A DNA stretch of 7,699 nt. It comes from an uncultured Collinsella sp. GTDB taxonomy: Bacteria > Actinomycetota > Coriobacteriia > Coriobacteriales > Coriobacteriaceae. The stretch is from positions 1 to 7,699 of the forward strand of contig URNQ01000078.1 in assembly GCA_900549245.1 (NCBI GenBank). Direction: 5' to 3'. The position numbers and the translations under genes were made by a program. Of this stretch, positions 1 through 5,726 are shown in pieces. How positions within the stretch are numbered: the first letter of the stretch is position 1; every line of letters begins with the position of its first letter. The notes beneath the pieces were generated by a model. It was not told the origin of the DNA. It searched no databases and saw nothing but the letters and a program-made list of their open reading frames with translations.

Positions 1-1357
1 GCACGGCATGGCGCAGCAGCACGTGTTCGGTTTTCTGCATACGTTCCAGTTGTGGGGCCTGTTGCTCCAGCTGGATCTGCATGGCGGTTTTCGCAGGTGC
101 ATGAGCAATGCCCTGCACGCAGCCGGCCAACGACAGCACCAGGATAACGTCAACGGCAATAACCCGGGCCACATGATTCTTCTTGTTCGTGCGAAGGGGC
201 ACCACGACGGATACCGCCGAGTGCGTTGCCGCCGGTTTCTCCACCATCAGCCAGGAAATCATCACCGCAATGGCGGTGAGCAACGCGGTCATGATGAGAG
301 GCCAAGGCCCTACTGCCTTGAAGATCTTCGGGGCAAGGGCGCTGGAAAGAATCCACAACGGCCAGTGCCACAGGTAGATGCCGTACGAATACTTGCCGAG
401 GGAGGCCAATGGCTTGAACACCATGAGGCTTTGCATCCAGGAATCGTCGGAGATGGTACCGGCAATCAGCAGCACGGACAACAAGCTGGACAATATGATG
501 CCACCGCGGAAGGCGAATGCATCCTGTTTGCCGATAACCGCCATGGTGACCAAGGCAATCAGGCTGAGGAACGCCAATACCGGTGCCGCCGCATTCCAGA
601 TGCGATGCTCCACGGGAATCTGAGGTAACGGAGCCCGATGTGCGGCTGCCGAAGCGCTCGAGCTAATGGTGCGGGGCATCGGCACAGCCCTCTGGCGAGC
701 GTGGCCCAACTGAGGAGCGGTGACCCACCAGGCGAGAGCCACACCCAGCATCAGGCCCATGCTGTGGGTATCGGTGCCGAAGTAGACGCGGGTGGGGTCG
801 CCTTTGGGCACATACATCACCCACATGGCGATACTGCTGAACGCCGCGAGTCCCAGTGGGATGAGTGAAGACAGTTTCGTCTGGCGGAGCTTCCACATCA
901 GCCAGACGATGAACGGCACGATGACGTAGAACTGCATGAGCACGCCAATGAACCACAGATGGCGAAACACCTGCGGGTTCATTTGGTCGAAATAGCTTTG
1001 GCCTCCGGCAATGGCGTACCAGTTGTAGCAGCCCAGCAGCACGGTGATGACTTGGTCGCGGATGGAAACTAGAATGTCGTGATCGAACAGCCAGCCGACG
1101 GAGACGATGACCGGAATCAGCAGAAACAGCGCCGGATAGAGACGTACTGCACGCTTGGGAATATATCGCACGAGATTCAGCGATCCGGTTTTCGCCAGAG
1201 AACGAATCAAACTGACGGCAATCAGGAATCCAGAGACGGTGAAGAACACGTCGACTCCGTAGAATCCGCCTGGCAGCCGTTGCTGCATGCAGTGGTACAG
1301 CACAATGGCTATCAGCGCTAGTCCTTTAATACCGTCTAAACCCACGAACCGCTTCAC
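1..1357 (-). CDS. Membrane acyltransferase, acyltransferase-3 (OafA/OatA-like) family, 3' end beyond window
   Basis: The minus frame is open from GTG at 1357 to the left edge, about 452 codons with no stop, so the gene is partial here. Family hallmarks are visible. FVGLDGIKGLALIAIVLYH near the N-terminus carries the conserved His (residue 22). GGFYGVDVFFTVSGFLI lies at about 30-46, KRAVRLYP at 68-75, HLWFIGVLMQFY at 133-144, GKYSYGIYLWHWPLW at 321-335 and a VEKP motif at 373-376. Several hydrophobic segments lie between them. A last membrane segment at roughly 395-415 is followed by a hydrophilic tail, as in family members with an extracellular SGNH domain, which would lie outside the window. 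Known members move acyl groups across the membrane onto cell-surface polysaccharide or peptidoglycan; the acceptor here cannot be told. The GTG start is chosen because AAGGA sits six bases upstream and the GLDG motif begins at once. It lies downstream of the UPF0371 gene in the same direction, 175 bases away. Confidence 0.9.
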   Translation of the reverse strand, partial: MKRFVGLDGIKGLALIAIVLYHCMQQRLPGGFYGVDVFFTVSGFLIAVSLIRSLAKTGSLNLVRYIPKRAVRLYPALFLLIPVIVSVGWLFDHDILVSIRDQVITVLLGCYNWYAIAGGQSYFDQMNPQVFRHLWFIGVLMQFYVIVPFIVWLMWKLRQTKLSSLIPLGLAAFSSIAMWVMYVPKGDPTRVYFGTDTHSMGLMLGVALAWWVTAPQLGHARQRAVPMPRTISSSASAAAHRAPLPQIPVEHRIWNAAAPVLAFLSLIALVTMAVIGKQDAFAFRGGIILSSLLSVLLIAGTISDDSWMQSLMVFKPLASLGKYSYGIYLWHWPLWILSSALAPKIFKAVGPWPLIMTALLTAIAVMISWLMVEKPAATHSAVSVVVPLRTNKKNHVARVIAVDVILVLSLAGCVQGIAHAPAKTAMQIQLEQQAPQLERMQKTEHVLLRHAV

Positions 1358-1532
1358 GGATAATCCTTCTCTTTCCGTAGTGCTGATGGCATTCCCCGTT
1401 CTCTCCAACAAACGGAAAACAAGCCCAGCATGGCCGAGGGGAGAGACAATGCGACAGCAGCGAATCGTCAGGCCGCATGCTGCATGATTACCGGCTTGAC
1501 GATTCGCGGCATACCGCGCTTATCGGTGGCGC
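1358..1532. other. Intergenic gap between acyltransferase and UPF0371 gene
   Basis: These 175 bases separate two minus-strand genes. They contain the acyltransferase ribosome binding site (AAGGA on the minus strand, about 1364-1368) and a large imperfect palindrome (1457-1510). A small second hairpin, CGCGG-cata-CCGCG, lies at 1505-1518 and shares bases with the first, so the two could compete. I see no convincing -35/-10 pair and no T-tract terminator. Whether the acyltransferase is read through from the UPF0371 promoter is open. Confidence 0.5.
1457..1510. repeat. Long imperfect palindrome downstream of UPF0371
   Basis: The left arm 1461-1475 (CGAATCGTCAGGCCG) pairs with the right arm 1492-1506 (CGGCTTGACGATTCG) with a single G:T pair, around a 16-base loop. 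Pairing extends by one base at 1460/1507 and, after one mismatch, by two more (1457-1458 with 1509-1510). It sits just past the UPF0371 stop on that gene's strand, but no T-run follows in either direction, so it is not a classical Rho-independent terminator. It could act as an mRNA 3'-end stabiliser, an atypical terminator or a protein-binding palindrome. Confidence 0.6.
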
Positions 1533-3014
1533 TTACCGGTGATACAGACTCACCCGTTCGTACTTCGGTTCGCAGCACACGTTGATGCCGAGTTTGCGAT
1601 ACAGCGCCTCGTCCGTGGATGAGATGATAACGGAGAAGAAGGCGTCGCAGCCCCGCAACTGTTTGAGCCCGTCGATGACGCGAGCGGCCACAGGACTGGT
1701 GGCGCTGGTGATTGACAATGCAATCAGCGTCTCATCCGAGTGCAAGCGTCGGTTCACGCTGTTGAGATGCTCGGTTTTCAGCCGACAGATGGGTTCGATG
1801 GCGGCATCGTCGATTACCGGAATGGTTTCGTCAACACCGGTGACGGCCTTGAGCGCGTGCATCAGCAGCGCGCTGGCCGCGCCCAACAGGTCGCCGGTTT
1901 TGCCGGTGACCACATGGCCATCAGGCAGCACCATGGCACCAGCCGGGGCACCGGTGGCGGCTTCCTTCTCAAGGGCCACGGCGCGGGCGGGAGAAAGATC
2001 GGGGGTCACGCCGGCCCGGTTCATGATGGAGCGCAGCCGCTCCACCTGTTCCTCGCCAGTGCCGGTGCGCTTCAAGTGCACGGCGGCGGCGAAGTAGCGG
2101 CGCACGATTTCCAGACGCGCGGCATCGCGGCAGGCATCGTCGTCCACAATGGCGTATCCGGCCATGTTGACGCCCATATCGGTGGGGCTCTGATAGGGGC
2201 TTTCGCCCATGATGCGCTCCATCATGGCTTTGAGCACGGGGAATGCTTCGACGTCGCGGTTGTAGTTGACGGTGGTCTCGCCGTACGCCTCCAGATGGAA
2301 CGGGTCGATGATATTGGCATCGTCGAGGTCGACGGTGGCAGCCTCGTACGCGATGTTGACCGGATGGTTGAGCGGAAGATTCCAGATGGGGAACGTCTCG
2401 TATTTGGCATAGCCGGCGTCGATGCCGCGCTGGTGCTCGTGGTAGAGCTGGCTCAGGCACGTGGCGAGTTTGCCGGAGCCAGGGCCGGGCGCGGTGACCA
2501 CGACGAGCGGCCGGGTGGTCTCGATGTACTCGTTCTTGCCGTATCCGTCGTCTGAAACGATGCGTTCGATGTCGTGCGGGTATCCGGCGATCGGGTAGTG
2601 CAGGCGGCAGGTGACGCCGAGTTGCTCGAGGCGGTGGCGGTAGGCGTCGGCGGCGGGCTGATTGGCGTATTGGGTGAGCACTACGGAGCCGACGAGGAAG
2701 CCGCGGGAACGGAACACGTCGATGAGTCGCAGCACGTCCTCGTCGTAGGGGATACCGAGGTCGCCGCGGGTCTTGCCTTTTTCGATATGGTTGGCGTTGA
2801 TGGCGATGACGATTTCCACATCGTCCACCAGACTTTCCAACATGCGGAACTTGGTGTCCGGCTCAAAGCCGGGCAGCACGCGCGAGGCGTGGTAGTCGTC
2901 GAAGAGCTTGCCTCCGAATTCCAGATAGAGTTTGCCGCCGAATTGCGCGATGCGCTTTCTGATGTTGGCGGCTTGCAGCTCGATGTATTTTTCGTTGTCG
3001 AATCCCTGGCGCAT
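1533..3014 (-). CDS. UPF0371 / DUF1846 family protein
   Basis: This intact gene encodes 493 residues, the usual length for the UPF0371 (DUF1846) family, whose biochemical role is not established. Matches run the whole length: GFDNEKY at 4-10, FGGKLYLEFGGKLFDDYH at 25-42, VLPGFEPD at 46-53, RGDLGIPYDEDVLRLID at 83-99, SDDGYGKNEYIETTRPL at 154-170, the phosphate-loop-like APGPGSGK at 175-182, KYETFPIWNLPLNHPVN at 204-220 and DPFHLEAYGETTVNYNRD at 237-254. The reading frame could start as far upstream as 3128, but that segment runs through a terminator hairpin and the gene's own promoter, so the true start is ATG 3014 or ATG 3026. I prefer 3014. It gives the family N-terminus, and GGAAAGG lies 13 bases upstream, whereas that box almost touches the ATG at 3026. 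The GC-rich codon use contrasts with the toxin cluster. It is probably a cytosolic housekeeping-type gene with its own promoter. Confidence 0.95.
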   Translation of the reverse strand: MRQGFDNEKYIELQAANIRKRIAQFGGKLYLEFGGKLFDDYHASRVLPGFEPDTKFRMLESLVDDVEIVIAINANHIEKGKTRGDLGIPYDEDVLRLIDVFRSRGFLVGSVVLTQYANQPAADAYRHRLEQLGVTCRLHYPIAGYPHDIERIVSDDGYGKNEYIETTRPLVVVTAPGPGSGKLATCLSQLYHEHQRGIDAGYAKYETFPIWNLPLNHPVNIAYEAATVDLDDANIIDPFHLEAYGETTVNYNRDVEAFPVLKAMMERIMGESPYQSPTDMGVNMAGYAIVDDDACRDAARLEIVRRYFAAAVHLKRTGTGEEQVERLRSIMNRAGVTPDLSPARAVALEKEAATGAPAGAMVLPDGHVVTGKTGDLLGAASALLMHALKAVTGVDETIPVIDDAAIEPICRLKTEHLNSVNRRLHSDETLIALSITSATSPVAARVIDGLKQLRGCDAFFSVIISSTDEALYRKLGINVCCEPKYERVSLYHR

Positions 3015-3056
3015 AGAGGTCGGCATCCCTTTCCGAACGACGTCGTAAACGGAAAA

Positions 3057-3085
3057 ATTATACCGGACGTCGTCGGCAACAAAAA
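3057..3085 (-). promoter_or_regulatory. Promoter of the UPF0371 gene
   Basis: A perfect TATAAT (-10) lies on the minus strand at 3062-3057. The position 17 bases upstream reads TTTTTG (3085-3080), a poor -35 that coincides with the T-tract of the neighbouring terminator. Transcription would start near 3050, leaving a 5' leader of about 25-35 bases before the 3026 or 3014 start. The -10 is strong and the -35 weak, so the promoter is likely but unproven. Confidence 0.5.
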
Positions 3086-3112
3086 ATGGGATTCCCCGAT
3101 GGGGAATCCCAT
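3081..3112 (-). terminator. Rho-independent terminator of the minus-strand accessory operon
   Basis: A perfect 12-base inverted repeat (3086-3097 and 3101-3112, three-base loop) is followed on the minus strand by TTTTTT (3086-3081). On the plus strand no T-run follows, so it acts in the minus direction only. It lies about 150 bases past the immunity gene stop and just ahead of the UPF0371 promoter. It therefore ends the toxin/immunity transcript and insulates the downstream housekeeping gene. Confidence 0.9.
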
Positions 3113-3160
3113 TCGTCATAGAGAGCAATTACTCCCGAGGAATGTTGAACAGGGGTTTGC

Positions 3161-3241
3161 ATGGCTCCCAAAAACGCGCTGGTTGAAACGTTGCCGACGA
3201 CGCGTGCGCTCGAAGAGTATGCACGGGTGGCTTTGCGGTGA
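3161..3241 (+). CDS. Possible 26-residue ORF or gene remnant
   Basis: A short plus-strand frame encodes MAPKNALVETLPTTRALEEY and six further residues. AGGGG lies five bases before the ATG. It occupies the otherwise empty stretch between the terminator and the immunity gene. Its GC-rich codons resemble the chromosome rather than the toxin block, so it may be the surviving start of an older gene cut by arrival of the accessory block. I recognise no family. It could equally be chance. Confidence 0.15.
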   Translation: MAPKNALVETLPTTRALEEYARVALR

Positions 3242-3260
3242 TTTCCCAGACCGTTCGTTG

Positions 3261-3644
3261 CTAGGCGAGATATTTCTTTTTCCAGGCCTTCTTTCGGGCG
3301 TAAGCGTTTTCTGTCATGTCGGAGTAGTCGTAATCAACTTTGAACTTGCCGTTGGAATGGAGAATAAGCGTCATCGATCCCCATCTCTTTTCGGGCTTAA
3401 GCGCGGCCCTTTCAGGTTCAATGAACTTGTTGATAGCCATAAAGTTTTTCATCAAGGATGCCCTCGAAACGCCTTTTTGGTCAAAGCATTTAACGAAGTC
3501 GTCTTTTCCGCTGCCAGCAACGTAATACTCAATAGAGAACGCACCCTCGGCGTACTCGGCGTAAAACACGACCTTGCTCCAGTCTTCGGGGAGGGTTTCC
3601 TCAAGAATTGAAGCTATCCCTTGTAGCATCTTCTTTTCACTCAT
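3261..3644 (-). CDS. YezG-family (DUF600) immunity protein
   Basis: The gene encodes 127 residues resembling the YezG/DUF600 immunity family, which neutralises the DNase domain of YeeF-type polymorphic toxins in the cytosol. The match rests on an N-terminal helix ending in PEDWSKVVFYAEYAEGAFSI (about 19-38), a central KDDFVKCFDQKGVSRASLMK stretch and the C-terminal block WGSMTLILHSNGKFKVDYDY (about 88-107), followed by an aromatic, lysine-rich end AWKKKYLA. It is slightly shorter than B. subtilis YezG. Its ATG overlaps the toxin stop (TAATG, 3646-3642), and AAGGA lies six bases before the ATG inside the end of the toxin gene, a classic translationally coupled toxin/immunity pair. The frame is intact although the toxin is broken. 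Another DUF600 partner role is possible, but the adjacent nuclease makes immunity the best call. Confidence 0.85.
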   Translation of the reverse strand: MSEKKMLQGIASILEETLPEDWSKVVFYAEYAEGAFSIEYYVAGSGKDDFVKCFDQKGVSRASLMKNFMAINKFIEPERAALKPEKRWGSMTLILHSNGKFKVDYDYSDMTENAYARKKAWKKKYLA

Positions 3645-4123
3645 TACATTTCCTTTGCAGTGTTAAGAAGAAACGTAACCGTCTCTTCGCCGTCAATAAT
3701 GTCCGTGATAGCAAACGAGCTAGGCCTGAATGACCCGCCCTCATAAAGTGGCTCAACCTTGAAAAACACTTCAGCGCCATCAGCCAAAGCATCGGCGCAT
3801 TTTTGCTCGATTGCTGCATAGGCTTTTTGGTTAACCTCGCCGCCCATGGCGACAATATTCTCAAGGCCATTTGATCCATTGAATCGGTCGGCAATCAGAT
3901 GGCCTCTTTGATCAAAAAGCTCTTCAAACCCTTTTCCGATTGACTGGATAGTGTCCTTGATGGTCAAACGACCTTCGTGGGTCTTTAGTTGTAAGAAGCC
4001 TTCGGCCGATTCGACCCTACCCATTGCATCGGTAACGTATTTATACCCATTGATCTCATAGCTCATGTTCGGAACGAGGTCGTCGCCAACGCGGTAAAGT
4101 TGCCCCGAGATCGTCGGTTGCAC
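3644..4123 (-). CDS. DNA/RNA non-specific endonuclease domain (toxin C-terminus, separated by frameshift)
   Basis: This frame carries the catalytic end of a polymorphic toxin of the Endonuclea_NS_2 type (YeeF C-terminus-like). The active-site segment DQRGHLIADRF at 71-81 has the conserved RGH (His 75, the expected general base). It is followed by GLENIVAMGGEVNQKAY with the conserved Asn residues, then VFFKVEPLYEGGSFRPSSF, the usual downstream strand block. The domain would cleave nucleic acid in a target cell. It is in the +1 frame relative to the upstream toxin half. Dropping one G of the GGGG run (plus-strand 4103-4106) joins the halves seamlessly (DDLG-QLYRVGDD) into 425 residues. The 4123 start is only the first possible start (GTG) of the open frame and has no good ribosome binding site, so independent translation is doubtful. 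The stop overlaps the immunity gene start. Confidence 0.8.
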   Translation of the reverse strand: MQPTISGQLYRVGDDLVPNMSYEINGYKYVTDAMGRVESAEGFLQLKTHEGRLTIKDTIQSIGKGFEELFDQRGHLIADRFNGSNGLENIVAMGGEVNQKAYAAIEQKCADALADGAEVFFKVEPLYEGGSFRPSSFAITDIIDGEETVTFLLNTAKEM

Positions 4124-4922
4124 ACTTCACGCCGTCGATCGCAAACTCGTTATTGGGAAGCAGTCGGTCGCCTTCGTAAATTGCCTTTCCGGCATCATCC
4201 AGAATTCGTGAGCTTGCGCCCGATTCTGCTGCCTTTGAGGCAAGAAAGTTATTTAGACCTCGTCCGGCAAGAAGCGTTGCTGCCGTAACAGTTCCCGCAA
4301 CGACTTCTCCGACGATATCCTCCTGAGATATCTCACCGTCTTCAGCGCCGGCTTCCAAGCTCTTTCCCATTTCGTCAAGAACGAGTACAGACCCAGCAGC
4401 GAGTGCTGCAGGGGCAGAAGCGGTGACGGCTACGGCACCAAGCGCAACTTCAGTGGCGATTTCGCCTCCAGTTTCGACATAGTCTCCGATTTCCCGTATC
4501 TGCTCATCGGCTTCCATGAAGTCGCCCCAGGCGTTGGCTGCATCGTCAACAGCGTGTGTTTGCGCGGTTTTCACCGCTGCTTCTTCGTCTTCGGCCAGTA
4601 GTTCAATATTCGATTCAACACCGACATATGCGTTTTCTCCAACGTCGGCAACTCCAAGTACGAACCTGCCGCCAAGATAAGCTCCGTTCCTTGCGCCATC
4701 GCGGACAGTTTCGCCTGCAGCGTTGAGTGTTGGCTCGCATGCTTTCCAGGCGTCATCTGCGGCTTCTTGAACTGTTGAAATGCTCGCGGTTAGGACATCG
4801 CCGGAAGAAATATCCCGCCATGCGGCATCTGCACAATCAGCAACGGTGCGTTGCGCCTCCTCAAAGGCCAATCTCGTTTCGGTCGTATCCGGCATTAATT
4901 GCTCTATATTTTCAAACGCCAT
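4056..4922 (-). CDS. Polymorphic toxin N-terminal region (frameshifted before nuclease domain)
   Basis: This is the N-terminal 288-codon piece of the split toxin; about 273 residues are genuine and the last 15 (ATLPRWRR...) are out-of-frame read-through. The first 130 residues are acidic, Ala-rich and probably helical. A hydrophobic Ala/Val segment at about 155-182 (IATEVALGAVAVTASAPAAL) and a weaker one at 205-222 resemble the glycine/alanine-rich membrane-active stretches seen before nuclease tips of secreted toxins. I see no Sec signal peptide and no clear LXG or WXG motif, so the delivery route is unknown. Residues 251-273 (GDRLLPNNEFAIDG...) are repeated in the nuclease half. The ATG at 4922 abuts the stop of the upstream ATPase-like gene (TAAATG) and lacks a strong ribosome binding site, implying translational coupling. 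Calling it a toxin rests on the fused nuclease and immunity gene, not on this part alone. Confidence 0.7.
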   Translation of the reverse strand: MAFENIEQLMPDTTETRLAFEEAQRTVADCADAAWRDISSGDVLTASISTVQEAADDAWKACEPTLNAAGETVRDGARNGAYLGGRFVLGVADVGENAYVGVESNIELLAEDEEAAVKTAQTHAVDDAANAWGDFMEADEQIREIGDYVETGGEIATEVALGAVAVTASAPAALAAGSVLVLDEMGKSLEAGAEDGEISQEDIVGEVVAGTVTAATLLAGRGLNNFLASKAAESGASSRILDDAGKAIYEGDRLLPNNEFAIDGVKCATDDLGATLPRWRRPRSEHEL

Positions 4923-5633
4923 TTAGATCACCGGCCTTGTTTGAGATAAGACCGCTGATACTTCGGCGAGTGCTGAGGCCTTTTCCGTTGTCTCGATGCC
5001 GGTACCCCTCTTTCTCAGCTCGTTGAGATGAGCGTTAAGCATCGACTGAATGAACAGGTATTGGATTGGTCCCCAGCTTTCGGGTGAGGAGTCATCTTCG
5101 AATTTCCAGCTTGAAAGCAGATGGGAGCAAAGCCTCTCTTTGAGGCTGTCGGCAGATAAATCCCTGGCGTCGTCGAGGATGCGTCCAATATTGAAATACC
5201 TATAAGCACACCATTCAAACAGTGGCTTCCTCGAGGACAGAGGAGTCCTTGCCATCTCAATCAAGCGTGCCTTCATGGAGTCAGGTATGTCCATCTTGTG
5301 CACACAGTCGCAGAAGTTGTATTCCCTTGGCTCATCGAGCTTGAACGGATTAAGCACACAAGAGTTGAGATAGCGAAGCTCTTCAGAAGAAGCCTTGTCC
5401 TTCGCGCTGTGCTTGCTCTGTGTCGGCGAGTACTCTAGGCCGCGTTCATGCGGTTCGATGTGACAGAGGACAGGTTCGATCCATTCGTTCTGATATATTG
5501 CTGCAACGCCTCGCTGAAGCTTTGCAAGCTCTTGGATTTGGCTCTCGTTAAGATTTGCCGCCTTGCCGATAAGCATCCTGTCGCCTTCGTCAGGCAGTTT
5601 CCAGGATAAGTCGATGCGATGATTCTGCCTCAA
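4923..5633 (-). pseudogene. C-terminal fragment of a HerA/DUF87-like ATPase, 5' part lost
   Basis: The frame encodes about 236 residues with no Walker motifs, but its first 60 residues look like the end of a HerA/DUF87-type (VirB4/FtsK superfamily) ATPase: WKLPDEGDRMLIGKAANLNE, then IQELAKLQRGVAAIYQNEWI and EPVLCHIE, the pattern that follows the last sensor region in such proteins. The remaining 170 residues are helical and charged (FDE and RK rich), unfamiliar to me. The start is a TTG at 5633 without a clear ribosome binding site. An in-frame stop lies nine codons upstream, inside an IS66-type terminal repeat. The gene is therefore best read as cut at about 5634-5652, with the ATPase core and promoter lost. 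It abuts the toxin gene, so the intact ATPase may have served toxin export or transfer, a guess from position only. Confidence 0.5.
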
Positions 5634-5652
5634 GCCCAGCGGGTTGTTAAGG

Positions 5653-5673
5653 CGCGGTCATTTTGGCGCTTAC
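5653..5673 (-). repeat. IS66-type terminal inverted repeat (left copy)
   Basis: Read on the minus strand from 5673 this begins GTAAGCG, the conserved tip of IS66-family elements. It matches the repeat at 7056-7076 at 20 of 21 bases in opposite orientation. The element body would extend leftwards, but the ATPase-like coding sequence is reached by about 5633, so at most some 40 bases of that IS66 copy remain. The next 8 bases outward (5674-5681, ATCTCACT) do not match those flanking the other repeat. Confidence 0.8.
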
Positions 5674-5697
5674 ATCTCACTTTTGCAGACGTAGAAT
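5669..5697 (+). promoter_or_regulatory. Candidate hybrid promoter for the MFS gene at the IS66 edge
   Basis: CTTACA (5669-5674, four of six to TTGACA) and TAGAAT (5692-5697, five of six to TATAAT) are separated by 17 bases, with a predicted start near 5704. The -35 consists of the last five bases of the IS66 repeat plus the first flanking base, and the -10 lies outside the element. This is the geometry of an IS-created hybrid promoter. Confidence 0.45.
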
Positions 5698-5712
5698 ACG
5701 AGTATTGGAATC

Positions 5713-5720
5713 AAAGGAGG
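5713..5720 (+). promoter_or_regulatory. Strong ribosome binding site of the MFS gene
   Basis: AAAGGAGG lies six bases before ATG 5727, a near-ideal Shine-Dalgarno sequence. It fixes the MFS start and shows that the gene head is a real start, although an in-frame TAA follows 31 codons later. Confidence 0.85.
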
Positions 5721-5726
5721 GTTCTC

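Noticed and set aside
8..1487. Several short frames on both strands at the left edge
   Set aside because: They overlap the acyltransferase, whose frame is open over the whole region and carries all family motifs; it merely lacks a stop inside the window.
1740..3611. Long plus-strand frames of 271 and 345 codons opposite UPF0371
   Set aside because: They are antisense to a fully conserved family protein, biased by GC-rich third positions, with no family resemblance, and the second runs through a terminator and into the immunity gene.
4100..4112. Programmed ribosomal frameshift in the toxin
   Set aside because: A +1 shift would be needed and I see no slow codon, slippery heptamer or stimulatory Shine-Dalgarno element; a one-base indel in a G run is simpler.
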